Counted from the stretch's first letter, positions 1 through 6,172 are shown. The stretch: DNA of 11,017 bases from an uncultured Eubacteriales bacterium (GCA_900320765.1 ONTN01000062.1:1-11017); one strand, 5' to 3'. The notes: generated by a model from the sequence alone, not told the origin. Made by a program: numbers and translations.

Positions 1-524
1 GCGCGGCCGATGGCGACGCGCTGACGCTGACCGCCGGAGAGGGCCTTCGGCTTGCGGTCGAGGTACTGGGTGATGTCGAGGATCTCGGCAGCCTCGCGGA
101 CCTTCTTGTCTATCTCGTCCTTCGGAACCTTCTTGAGCTTGAGTGAGAAGGCCATATTTTCATAAACGGTCATATGGGGGTAAAGCGCGTAGTTCTGGAA
201 GACCATCGCGATATCGCGATCCTTCGGGGCGATGTCGTTAACGACCTTGCCGTCGATAATGAGCTCTCCGTCGGAAATCTCCTCAAGTCCGGCTACCATA
301 CGGAGGGTGGTGGACTTTCCGCAGCCGGAGGGGCCGACGAGAACGATGAATTCCTTATCGGCGATGTCAAGATTGAACTCCTGAACGGCTACGACGCCCT
401 CGTCGGTGATTTGGAGGTTTACTTTCTTCTCCTGAGCGTCTGCACCCTTCTTCTTTTTCTTCTTCTGCTCGCCGGATACGAACGGATAGATCTTCTTGAT
501 GTTCTTAAGCTGTACAGTTGCCAT
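1..524 (-). CDS. Sugar ABC transporter ATP-binding protein (MalK/UgpC/MsmX type), N-terminal part
   Basis: The first 174 residues of an ABC ATPase are present; the gene runs off the left edge. Visible motifs are Walker A GPSGCGKST (residues 64-72), the Q-loop FQNYALYPHMT (Q110) and the signature LSGGQRQRVAIGR (from residue 162). The phrase YALYPHMTVYENMAF is typical of the carbohydrate-importer (CUT1) ATPases MalK, UgpC and MsmX. These hydrolyse ATP at the inner face of the membrane and in Gram-positives often serve several sugar permeases. Walker B, the H-loop and the C-terminal TOBE-type domain lie outside the window. About 28 extra residues sit before Walker A compared with MalK, including six lysines in a row (21-26). 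The ATG at 522-524 is chosen because an in-frame stop lies ten codons upstream and no other start fits; no good Shine-Dalgarno precedes it. No permease gene is adjacent on the visible side, which fits a shared ATPase. The exact sugar cannot be read from this sequence. Confidence 0.93.
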   Translation of the reverse strand, partial: MATVQLKNIKKIYPFVSGEQKKKKKKGADAQEKKVNLQITDEGVVAVQEFNLDIADKEFIVLVGPSGCGKSTTLRMVAGLEEISDGELIIDGKVVNDIAPKDRDIAMVFQNYALYPHMTVYENMAFSLKLKKVPKDEIDKKVREAAEILDITQYLDRKPKALSGGQRQRVAIGR

Positions 525-719
525 ACTACAGGCTTTGCGTATTCTGAATCCTCACGAAATACGCTCAGAGGGCTTTCGCCTCTACTTTTACGACAGGTCT
601 CCACTCTGCCGCACCCCAAGCCCGGGGGAAACGCTTTTCCTCCTTTTTTGATGCTGCGGCAGGCATTTCAGTGGAGTGCCGGCCGCGCTATGTATTGCGG
701 GCATAAAAACCCAAAAATT
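525..719 (-). promoter_or_regulatory. Long structured 5' leader of the ABC ATPase gene
   Basis: Between the predicted transcription start (about 713) and the ATG at 524 lie roughly 190 nt with no gene on either strand. The leader can fold into several stems. A long-range stem pairs 599-613 with 655-662 plus 670-676 (15 bp with a 7-nt bulge at 663-669). Within it, 624-631 faces 636-643 with one mismatch. A 5-bp hairpin pairs 567-571 with 579-583, and a 7-bp hairpin pairs 537-543 with 558-564, just before the start codon. I do not recognise a known riboswitch class. The last hairpin and the poor ribosome binding site suggest control of translation, but that is inference. Confidence 0.45.
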
Positions 720-748
720 ATTATAATGCATATTAGTTGACATTACAA
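720..748 (-). promoter_or_regulatory. Predicted sigma-A promoter for the ABC ATPase leader
   Basis: Read on the minus strand, a perfect TATAAT (720-725) is preceded after exactly 17 bp by TTGTAA (743-748), four of six matches to the -35 consensus. It points toward the ATPase gene and places the start near 713. It is divergent from the promoter of the aldo/keto reductase operon at 818-846. Confidence 0.6.
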
Positions 749-817
749 GTAAAAAATTGACTCTAAAATTTGTGCAATCTGACGATTAGATGCTGCCGCA
801 TTTATCTTAATTACAAT

Positions 818-846
818 TTGAAATTTGTTGCAAATTATATTAAAAT
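818..846 (+). promoter_or_regulatory. Predicted promoter of the aldo/keto reductase operon, with an inverted repeat in the spacer
   Basis: TTGAAA (818-823), a 17-bp spacer and TAAAAT (841-846) form a good sigma-A-type promoter about 25 nt upstream of the ATG at 878. The spacer contains the perfect inverted repeat AATTTG-TTG-CAAATT (822-836), placed where a bound repressor would block RNA polymerase. The protein that would bind is unknown. Confidence 0.6.
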
Positions 847-877
847 CAACATAAGACTAATAAAGGAGATACCCGCT

Positions 878-1996
878 ATGGAAAAATATTTTGAAAAGGT
901 TAAAAAGAATTTCGGCTTTGGCTGTATGCGTCTTCCTATGGAGGGCGGCAAGGTCAGGGACGAGGAGTTTATAAAAATGGCGGACGCCTTTATTGAGGCC
1001 GGCTTTAACTACTTTGACACAGCCCACGGGTATCTCGGAGGCGAGAGCGAAAAGGCGATAAAGCGCTGCATTACAAGCCGCTACCCGCGCGAGGCGTACA
1101 CGCTTACGGATAAGCTCACCGCCCCCTACTTTAACAAGCAGGAGGATATCCGCCCCTTCTTTGAGAGCCAGCTCGAGCTTTGCGGCGTCGATTATTTCGA
1201 CTTCTATCTTATGCACGCTCAGTCAAAGGAGATCTTCCAGAAGTTCAAGGCCTGCCGCGCTTACGAAACCGCGCTCGAGCTCAAGGAAGAGGGCAAGATA
1301 AAGCATTTCGGCATCTCCTTCCACGACAGAGCAGAGGTGCTTGAGGAGATACTTACCGAGTACCCGCAGATCGAGGTAGTTCAGATCCAGTTTAACTACG
1401 TAGACTTTGAAGACACCTCCGTCCAGTCCCGCCTGTGCTACGAGGTATGCCGCAGGCACGGAAAGCCCGTTATTATAATGGAGCCGGTAAAGGGTGGAAA
1501 TCTCGTAAACCTCCCCGAGGAATGCAAGGCGATATACTCAGAGCTCGGGGATATGAGCCCCGCGAGCTACGCCATACGCTTTGCCGCCGGCTTTGATGGC
1601 GTTATGATGGTGCTCTCGGGAATGTCCGATCTCGGTCAGATGATGGACAATATAAGCTATATGGCCGATTTCAAGCCGCTCGACGAGAAAGAGATGGCCG
1701 CCGTTATGAAGGTCCGCAACATCTTCACCGGCAAGAATATGATACCCTGCACGGCCTGCCGCTACTGCGTAGATGGCTGCCCGATGGAGATACTTATCCC
1801 CGACCTCTTCGCCTGCTATAATCAGAAGAAGACCTACGCAAGCTGGAACCAGGACTTCTACTATGAGACTGTTCTGACCGCCCGCAACGGCAAGGCGTCC
1901 GACTGCATAAAGTGCGGAGCCTGCGAATACATCTGCCCGCAGCATCTTGAGATACGCTCCCTTCTCGAGGACGTAGCCGCGGAATTTGAAAAATGA
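878..1996 (+). CDS. Aldo/keto reductase with C-terminal double [4Fe-4S] ferredoxin domain
   Basis: The 372-residue protein has two parts. Residues 1 to about 280 are an aldo/keto reductase TIM barrel with the full catalytic tetrad: D47 and Y52 in FDTAHGY, K79 in TDKL, and H113 in YLMHAQ. Residues 285-360 carry two ferredoxin-type clusters, CTACRYCVDGCP (C291, C294, C297, C301) and CIKCGACEYICP (C343, C346, C349, C353). The architecture is common in anaerobic Clostridia and Bacteroidetes and suggests a soluble oxidoreductase passing electrons between Fe-S clusters and a nicotinamide or similar cofactor. The substrate is not known. The start is ATG 878, seven codons before VKKNFGFGCMRLP, with AAGGAG at 863-868. 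Longer in-frame extensions upstream run through the promoter and are not coding. The stop overlaps the next gene's start by 4 nt (ATGA), so the two are translationally coupled. Confidence 0.95.
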   Translation: MEKYFEKVKKNFGFGCMRLPMEGGKVRDEEFIKMADAFIEAGFNYFDTAHGYLGGESEKAIKRCITSRYPREAYTLTDKLTAPYFNKQEDIRPFFESQLELCGVDYFDFYLMHAQSKEIFQKFKACRAYETALELKEEGKIKHFGISFHDRAEVLEEILTEYPQIEVVQIQFNYVDFEDTSVQSRLCYEVCRRHGKPVIIMEPVKGGNLVNLPEECKAIYSELGDMSPASYAIRFAAGFDGVMMVLSGMSDLGQMMDNISYMADFKPLDEKEMAAVMKVRNIFTGKNMIPCTACRYCVDGCPMEILIPDLFACYNQKKTYASWNQDFYYETVLTARNGKASDCIKCGACEYICPQHLEIRSLLEDVAAEFEK

Positions 1997-2310
1997 TCAA
2001 AGAGTCAGGCGCGTTTGAGCTTATTTATAACGCGGTCAAAAAGATCCCGAGAGGCAAGGTCGCAACCTACGGGCAGATAGCCCTGCTTGCCGGCAATCCG
2101 AGGTGGTCGAGGGTTGTGGGCTACGCCCTTCACGTAAATCCCGACCCGCAGAATATCCCCTGCTACCGCGTAGTCAACCGTTTCGGCGAGCCCTCCCGCT
2201 CCTTCGCCTTCGGCGGCTTTGATACGCAGGCCGCCCTGCTCGAAAGCGAGGGCGTAATAGTATCAGACGGAAGAGTAGACCTCGAAGCATACGGCTGGGA
2301 CGGAAGATGA
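1993..2310 (+). CDS. MGMT-family (O6-alkylguanine alkyltransferase-like) DNA-binding protein with PCYR motif
   Basis: This 105-residue protein is the C-terminal domain of O6-methylguanine-DNA methyltransferase without the N-terminal domain, the size of alkyltransferase-like (ATL) proteins. Conserved pieces are TYGQIA (Y26, matching human Y114), the arginine finger R40 in RWSRVVG (human R128), N49 (human N137), and C57 in IPCYRVVNRFG (human C145). E86 in ESEG matches human E172. Thus the acceptor Cys and the Glu of the Cys-His-Glu relay are kept, but the His (human H146) is Tyr58. ATL proteins lose the Cys instead, so this is neither a standard MGMT nor a standard ATL. It may be a weak transferase or a lesion-recognition protein. 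It overlaps the aldo/keto reductase stop by 4 nt and probably depends on that gene's promoter. Family assignment is firm; activity is uncertain. Confidence 0.88.
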   Translation: MIKESGAFELIYNAVKKIPRGKVATYGQIALLAGNPRWSRVVGYALHVNPDPQNIPCYRVVNRFGEPSRSFAFGGFDTQAALLESEGVIVSDGRVDLEAYGWDGR

Positions 2311-2343
2311 TAGCGCAAGTCATATAAGATCAGCATCCACAGC

Positions 2344-2378
2344 AAAAACGAATCCGGCCGCCCAGCAATGGGCGGCCG
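2344..2378. terminator. Hairpin between convergent genes, possible terminator
   Basis: A perfect 10-bp GC-rich stem (2355-2364 with 2369-2378) closes a GCAA tetraloop. On the minus strand a run of five T (2344-2348) follows after six bases, so it best serves the 448-residue gene ending at 2434. On the plus strand, after the MGMT-like gene, the downstream bases are only moderately T-rich. It probably works weakly in both directions. Confidence 0.6.
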
Positions 2379-2433
2379 AATCCATTTCATATTCACTCTT
2401 GAAGGCAAATATATCTTGCAAGCTTTAAGATTT

Positions 2434-3780
2434 TTAATCCGCGATGAATATTCTAAAAGGTCCTGCGTCCGGTCCCTGAATATTGAAGAGGCCCTTATCA
2501 AGGTAGGCGGAACAGTATTCGAGCTGCTTTTCCGCCCATTGGATAAATATTTCGTAAAGATAGGCGATCTCGTATCGGTGTTTATAGGCAAAGTCGGTTA
2601 TGTTATCATTCAGCTCATGCCAGGTTTTGGAATCTATGTCTTTTTCCAGCGTTTTCACGTTAAAGCTTTTTATGTATTTTTCAAGCTCGGGGTTGAAGGT
2701 ATCTTTTACTATCATTTCCTTTGCTTTTTTAAGCCGTTCAACTGCTTCTCTGACCGCTTCCGGTGGGATATGGTTTGGAACGTTATGGTATCTTTTATAA
2801 AAATATGGGTAAACGTCCTCAAAAAACGGAAGGATATATGTGGCTGTTCCCTCCCTGAGCTTTAAGCCTGAGATCGTTTCAGGGTCATAGTCACGGGGAC
2901 CCGGCACTCTGTGAAAGAGTATATCATATCCACGATTTTCTATATCACCGTAATGCACGCTGAAGGCCTGCCGCATTTGCCATTTTGTTATGCGCACGCT
3001 GCCTACTATTCGGTCCGCCGGGTTTGGAAACGCTTCGACCATCTCTTTAAAATTCATACGCGGAAATACTTCTTTCCTGTCCTCGTAAGGGCAGTCCTTG
3101 AGCCATTTATACGCCTCTTCAACGCTCATTCTGCCGATAAGCTCGGCTTTTGCTTTTCCTTTTTCGCAGCAGCCAATCATATTCGCATGCTTTTTATAGC
3201 CTTCGAGTACGAACATAATACTGTAATTATCACCCAATATTGTAAAGGCCCTGTCCTGGTATGTCAGCTCTTCTTGATTATTAAGATTTCTTTTCAGACA
3301 ATCGCAAAAGTCCCGGACCCTGTCTACGAATGCTTTTTCCGGAGACTTCTTAAGGGTGACAACGCAGCACGAAGTTTTGTATCCGTCCTTTTGGCGGTCA
3401 AATACCCTTCTGATTTTCCAAACCGGATTCATTTCCCTAAGAATGAGATTAGTGAAAAAATGCTCTCTATTAGTATGGTCGATCAAAGTTTCGTCCAGCA
3501 AATTCATATAGATAGTTCTTCCTGTTTCCGCATCGTACAAGGCAAGCTCCATTGCCAATGCAATAATGTGAATATGCGGAAACACCTTTGTCAAGGCGAT
3601 AGCCTTGCACTTGCCTCCAAGCGAGCTCCTTATAGACTCTATTACGTCTTCTGAGTTAATATGGCTCATGTAATCCGCCGCTTTAGTAGATACGAAACTG
3701 CGAGGATCGTTCAGCACACTATTAACGTATTCAATATGTTCTTGGTCGGCAGGCTCGTAGAGAAACAGGCGATACAGCAT
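2434..3780 (-). CDS. Hypothetical 448-residue protein, unassigned
   Basis: I do not recognise this family. The protein is soluble in appearance: no signal peptide and no membrane segment. It is rich in aromatic, charged and Cys residues (C138-C139, C159, C161, C204-C205, C230, C423). Residues 340-425 look mostly helical and highly charged (for example AVERLKKAKEMIVKD), possibly a coiled coil or helical bundle. Residues 50-170 look alpha/beta, with strands such as AIALTKVFPHIHIIALAMELALYD split over helices. I see no Walker, nuclease or HTH motif. Two starts compete. ATG 3795 has no ribosome binding site. ATG 3780 (MLYRLFLYEP) has GGAG at 3790-3793 with 9-nt spacing and is preferred. The gene stands alone with its own strong promoter and terminator. 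GC content varies and is lower than in the glm/gua operon; one 60-base line at 3181 counts 20 G+C. This may point to accessory origin. Confidence 0.85.
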   Translation of the reverse strand: MLYRLFLYEPADQEHIEYVNSVLNDPRSFVSTKAADYMSHINSEDVIESIRSSLGGKCKAIALTKVFPHIHIIALAMELALYDAETGRTIYMNLLDETLIDHTNREHFFTNLILREMNPVWKIRRVFDRQKDGYKTSCCVVTLKKSPEKAFVDRVRDFCDCLKRNLNNQEELTYQDRAFTILGDNYSIMFVLEGYKKHANMIGCCEKGKAKAELIGRMSVEEAYKWLKDCPYEDRKEVFPRMNFKEMVEAFPNPADRIVGSVRITKWQMRQAFSVHYGDIENRGYDILFHRVPGPRDYDPETISGLKLREGTATYILPFFEDVYPYFYKRYHNVPNHIPPEAVREAVERLKKAKEMIVKDTFNPELEKYIKSFNVKTLEKDIDSKTWHELNDNITDFAYKHRYEIAYLYEIFIQWAEKQLEYCSAYLDKGLFNIQGPDAGPFRIFIAD

Positions 3781-3812
3781 AATAAACGTCTCCATATTAT
3801 TGATTTAAAAAT

Positions 3813-3841
3813 ATTATACCATTCTGCGACATGCCTGTCAC
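3813..3841 (-). promoter_or_regulatory. Strong predicted promoter of the 448-residue gene
   Basis: On the minus strand GTGACA (3836-3841, five of six matches), a 17-bp spacer, and a perfect TATAAT (3813-3818) preceded by an extended -10 TGG give a near-ideal sigma-A promoter. Transcription would start near 3806, about 25 nt before the preferred ATG at 3780. It directly follows the terminator at 3846-3880, so this gene is a separate unit. Confidence 0.75.
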
Positions 3842-3845
3842 GGGG

Positions 3846-3880
3846 AAAAAATACAAGCCGCTAAACGCCCGTTTAAACGG
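3846..3880 (-). terminator. Intrinsic terminator after the NAGPA / membrane protein pair
   Basis: Reading minus, an imperfect hairpin (3858-3880; core TAAAC/GTTTA with a GGGC loop, outer CCG/CGG) is followed after a few bases by a run of six T (3846-3851). It lies just beyond the stop at 3892 of the four-helix membrane protein gene. Confidence 0.6.
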
Positions 3881-3891
3881 TCGGGGATTGC

Positions 3892-4278
3892 TTATTCTTT
3901 CGCTGATAGGATCGGTTTTACCAGCGCGAGCGGGCTTATCAGCGCCAGCGCGCAGCCGACTATAGGGTATACCGTAACGAGTGAGTTTGTAGTTCCGTAG
4001 ATTTCGAGCACCCCGGAGAAAACGCTTCCCGCGCTGAATGCCGCGATAGCTGCGTTCCACAGGTTGAGGAAAACCCAGCCGGGATTTTTGTCCTTTAAAA
4101 GCAATATAGCGTACGGAAGGGCTCCCAAAAGGAGCGGGAACGCAAACGCATAGATCATATAATACGAATAGACCCCGTGGCTGAAGGCTTCATATACCGC
4201 GCCGAAGACTGCTAAAAAAGCGGCTCCCGTGAGGTTATACAGAAGGTGCCTTTTTAAAAGCTTATCCGATGTAAACAA
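3892..4278 (-). CDS. Small four-helix membrane protein, TTG start
   Basis: The 128-residue protein has four likely membrane helices at about residues 14-31, 39-61, 70-92 and 99-121, with short charged ends (SDKLLKR at the N terminus, LKDKNPG between helices 2 and 3, SAKE at the C terminus). I do not recognise the family. The size and topology recall GtrA-like proteins, but I see no convincing GtrA motif. The start is TTG at 4276-4278, supported by AGGAG at 4288-4292 with 9-nt spacing; no ATG is available upstream before a stop. The first 17 nt overlap the end of the NAGPA-domain gene in another frame, so translation is probably coupled and the two proteins may act together at the membrane. 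The gene ends just before an intrinsic terminator. Confidence 0.78.
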   Translation of the reverse strand: MFTSDKLLKRHLLYNLTGAAFLAVFGAVYEAFSHGVYSYYMIYAFAFPLLLGALPYAILLLKDKNPGWVFLNLWNAAIAAFSAGSVFSGVLEIYGTTNSLVTVYPIVGCALALISPLALVKPILSAKE

Positions 4279-5263
4279 TGTCGCTCACTCCTCTCTCTCT
4301 GATGCTCCCGCCTGTTGTGGGATTGTTTATAACGCTTCCGTTAAAGTACATAGTCGATGAGCCGCCTCCGTCGAGGTTATACGCCGTCTCGACGCCGAGG
4401 CTCTGCATAAACTCCGCGAGCTCATAGATGCTCAGCCCCTCGCTCTCGGACGTTCTGCCATCTGAAACCACAAAAATGAAGTGGTTTTCACTTATCATTC
4501 CGACGGCTGTCCTCGGGTTGCTCGCCATAGCCCTGCCGACCTCGTCGTTTACGCCGACGGTGATCGAGCCGTCCTCAACGAGTCCCGGGCCGAAGCTGAA
4601 CGCCTGCCATACCCCCATATTTATAAGCTCGTCAGCGGTATAGTCCCTGTCGCTCACAACCTCCATCGTTCCGTCCGCGTAGATGCAAAGGACGTCCGCC
4701 CCCTTTGCGGTATCGCGGTACACGATCCCGTTTCGGATAACGTAGCCTCTCTCCTGCACCCCGTAGCAGTCTCCGTTTATCGCGAGTATTGCGTCGTGCA
4801 CACTTGCGATGGAGGAGGTCTTCTCGGTCACATTCTTGCCGTAGGTATCGTTCGCAAACGCGGTTTTCAGGTACTCAGCGGAAGACAGCGTAACGTCGGC
4901 AACGTAGATTTTCGTGTTGTACTGATAGTATTCAGTCAGCGTGATAGATACGTTTTCGTCCTGATAGCTCGTCTCAGTCGATCTTGCAGTCGTGCTCGAG
5001 CCGCCTTGTGTGCCGCTCGATTTTGAGCGGCTTTTTTTCGTTGCAGGCGTAGTACTTTCAGTTTCCGCCTGAGCCTCGCTTTCGCTCTCATTCTCCGCCT
5101 CTTCGGCGTTAACGCTCTCTACCGAATCGGTAAACATCGAGGTATTCATCTCGACGGCGTTCGAGTTGTAGCTCTCGCTCAGAACGAAGGTATCAAGGGC
5201 GGCGTAAGCCGAAAACAGTACCAGCGCCGCCGAAAAGCAGATTGCCCAATTATTCTTTTTCAT
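4262..5263 (-). CDS. Membrane-anchored phosphodiester glycosidase family protein (NAGPA domain)
   Basis: The 333-residue protein has an N-terminal membrane anchor or signal (residues 6-22) after MKKNN. A low-complexity Glu/Ser/Thr-rich linker follows (about 35-100, with KKSRSKSSG at 76-84). A NAGPA-type domain (Pfam PF09992) covers about 105-333. Family motifs are INGDCYG (162-168), NPRTAVGM (249-256), VSDGR (266-270), NLDGGGSSTMYFNG (296-309) and RERGVSDIVYIG at the C terminus. In animals the family removes GlcNAc from phosphodiester-linked mannose; bacterial members are secreted or cell-surface proteins linked to envelope or exopolysaccharide sugars. The bacterial substrate here is unknown. 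The start is ATG 5263; ATG 5275 lies four codons upstream but its AAGGGA would touch the start codon. It overlaps the downstream membrane protein gene by 17 nt. I found no convincing promoter between 5264 and 5366. A terminator-like hairpin lies antisense within the linker. Confidence 0.9.
   Translation of the reverse strand: MKKNNWAICFSAALVLFSAYAALDTFVLSESYNSNAVEMNTSMFTDSVESVNAEEAENESESEAQAETESTTPATKKSRSKSSGTQGGSSTTARSTETSYQDENVSITLTEYYQYNTKIYVADVTLSSAEYLKTAFANDTYGKNVTEKTSSIASVHDAILAINGDCYGVQERGYVIRNGIVYRDTAKGADVLCIYADGTMEVVSDRDYTADELINMGVWQAFSFGPGLVEDGSITVGVNDEVGRAMASNPRTAVGMISENHFIFVVSDGRTSESEGLSIYELAEFMQSLGVETAYNLDGGGSSTMYFNGSVINNPTTGGSIRERGVSDIVYIG
5012..5038 (+). terminator. Intrinsic terminator motif antisense inside the NAGPA gene
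   Basis: On the plus strand GCCGCTC (5012-5018), loop GATTTT and GAGCGGC (5025-5031) form a perfect 7-bp stem followed directly by seven T (5032-5038). It lies opposite codons for KKSRSKSSG in the linker of the minus-strand gene, and no plus-strand gene ends nearby (the nearest upstream ends at 2310). By form it is one of the best terminators in the window; whether it acts is unknown. Confidence 0.55.
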
Positions 5264-5366
5264 AGCGTTTATCATTCCCTTCTGACCTTTCGGTTTTTTC
5301 TTTGCCCGTATTATGCGCCCCGTGCCTTAAAGCATCCTTAAACGCGGCAGGTTTTTTTGCGGCACA

Positions 5367-5395
5367 TTGACATTGTTTTTGTAATGATTTAAGAT
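5367..5395 (+). promoter_or_regulatory. Predicted promoter for the AT-rich membrane protein gene
   Basis: A perfect TTGACA (5367-5372) is followed after 17 bp by TAAGAT (5390-5395, four of six matches). The start would be near 5402, giving an 80-nt leader. The first bases of that leader can close a 6-bp stem (5401-5406 with 5432-5437). Confidence 0.5.
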
Positions 5396-5482
5396 AAATG
5401 AACCAGCCAGCCGCAAAAGCGCAGCGACGCACTGGTTGAGGGATTGAACAAGAAGAAAGAATAAGATATGTAGGAGGATGAA

Positions 5483-6088
5483 ATGAACAGGTTTATTCCA
5501 AAGATAGGTGCAGCGATAGTAACATTAACAGTTTTTCTTTTTGCAATATTTTTGATAGTAGATTTTCCATTTGGTTCATACCTCGTATGTATGCTATTAC
5601 CGATGGGTTATATCATTATGGCAGCCGGATTTCACCATGAAAGTGCTGAGGAACAGCGGGTATCCGCAAATATAGGAATGATTTTTTCTGCAATATATGC
5701 AGTGCTAGTCTTCTTGGTATATTTTGCACAGGCAACGACAGTGAGGCAGGAAGATATAAGTGAGCAAGCAGTTAAGATATTGGATTACCAAAGAGGCGGT
5801 CTGCTTTTTAATTATGATCTGCTCGGATATGGAATGATGGCTCTTTCAACCTTTTTTATCGGGCTTTCAATTAAAGCGGATAGTAAATCTGATAAATGGT
5901 TGAAATATCTTATGATAATACACGGTTTCTTTTTCATCAGCTGCTTTATAATGCCTATGACAGGTGTTTTCACAAGTATGGCAAACGGCGCAGGCGGCAA
6001 CGGCGGCACGATTGCACTTATGTTTTGGTGCGCCTACTTCATTCCAATAGGTGTATTGTCATATCGGCATTTTGGAAAGAGTAAATGA
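5483..6088 (+). CDS. Hypothetical multi-pass membrane protein, AT-rich
   Basis: The 201-residue protein has about six hydrophobic segments (roughly 8-26, 32-49, 63-83, 107-128, 140-160, 174-193), with a Gly-rich stretch ANGAGGNGG (168-175) before the last and a charged C-terminal end RHFGKSK. I do not recognise a family, and no catalytic motif is visible. The start ATG 5483 has a perfect AGGAGG (5472-5477) 5 nt upstream. Base use is unlike the neighbours: the 60-base line at 5521 has 14 G+C and that at 5881 has 16, against 38 at 6541 in guaA. Codons prefer A/T at third positions. This suggests horizontal acquisition. It is a single-gene unit between its own promoter and a strong terminator, convergent with the glmM operon. 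Confidence 0.85.
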   Translation: MNRFIPKIGAAIVTLTVFLFAIFLIVDFPFGSYLVCMLLPMGYIIMAAGFHHESAEEQRVSANIGMIFSAIYAVLVFLVYFAQATTVRQEDISEQAVKILDYQRGGLLFNYDLLGYGMMALSTFFIGLSIKADSKSDKWLKYLMIIHGFFFISCFIMPMTGVFTSMANGAGGNGGTIALMFWCAYFIPIGVLSYRHFGKSK

Positions 6089-6120
6089 TAGATTCTGAAT
6101 TACATAAAACATACCAAAAG

Positions 6121-6158
6121 AAAGCCCTTAGCTGCGCTGTACACAGCTAAGGGCTTTT
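6121..6158. terminator. Strong bidirectional intrinsic terminator
   Basis: A perfect 14-bp stem (6121-6134 with 6144-6157) closes a 9-nt loop. T-rich sequence follows on the plus strand (TTTTATCTTATTTG), and CTTTTGG follows on the minus strand. It ends both the AT-rich membrane protein gene (stop 6088) and the convergent glmM-guaA operon (stop 6173). Confidence 0.9.
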
Positions 6159-6172
6159 ATCTTATTTGTTTA

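Noticed and set aside
525..565. ACGCAAAGCC next to the ABC ATPase start resembles the core of the c-di-GMP-I (GEMM) riboswitch.
   Set aside because: The other conserved parts (the upstream GGGCAAACC strand, the GNRA-capped stem and the following receptor) are missing, and the match would run into the coding region. Treated as chance.
174..740. A 188-codon open frame on the plus strand across the ABC ATPase gene and its leader.
   Set aside because: It is antisense to clear Walker A, Q-loop and signature motifs, has no ribosome binding site, and ends in low-complexity sequence.
770..877. An upstream extension of the aldo/keto reductase by 36 codons.
   Set aside because: It would cover the predicted promoter and its translation does not resemble the family; ATG 878 has a clear AAGGAG.
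2911..3654. A 247-codon open frame on the plus strand opposite the 448-residue gene.
   Set aside because: No promoter or ribosome binding site, a low-complexity hydrophobic translation, and full overlap with a minus-strand gene that has a strong promoter and ribosome binding site.
5398..5439. A 13-codon open frame (MNQPAAKAQRRTG) that could be a leader peptide.
   Set aside because: Its ATG lies before the predicted transcription start and has no ribosome binding site.
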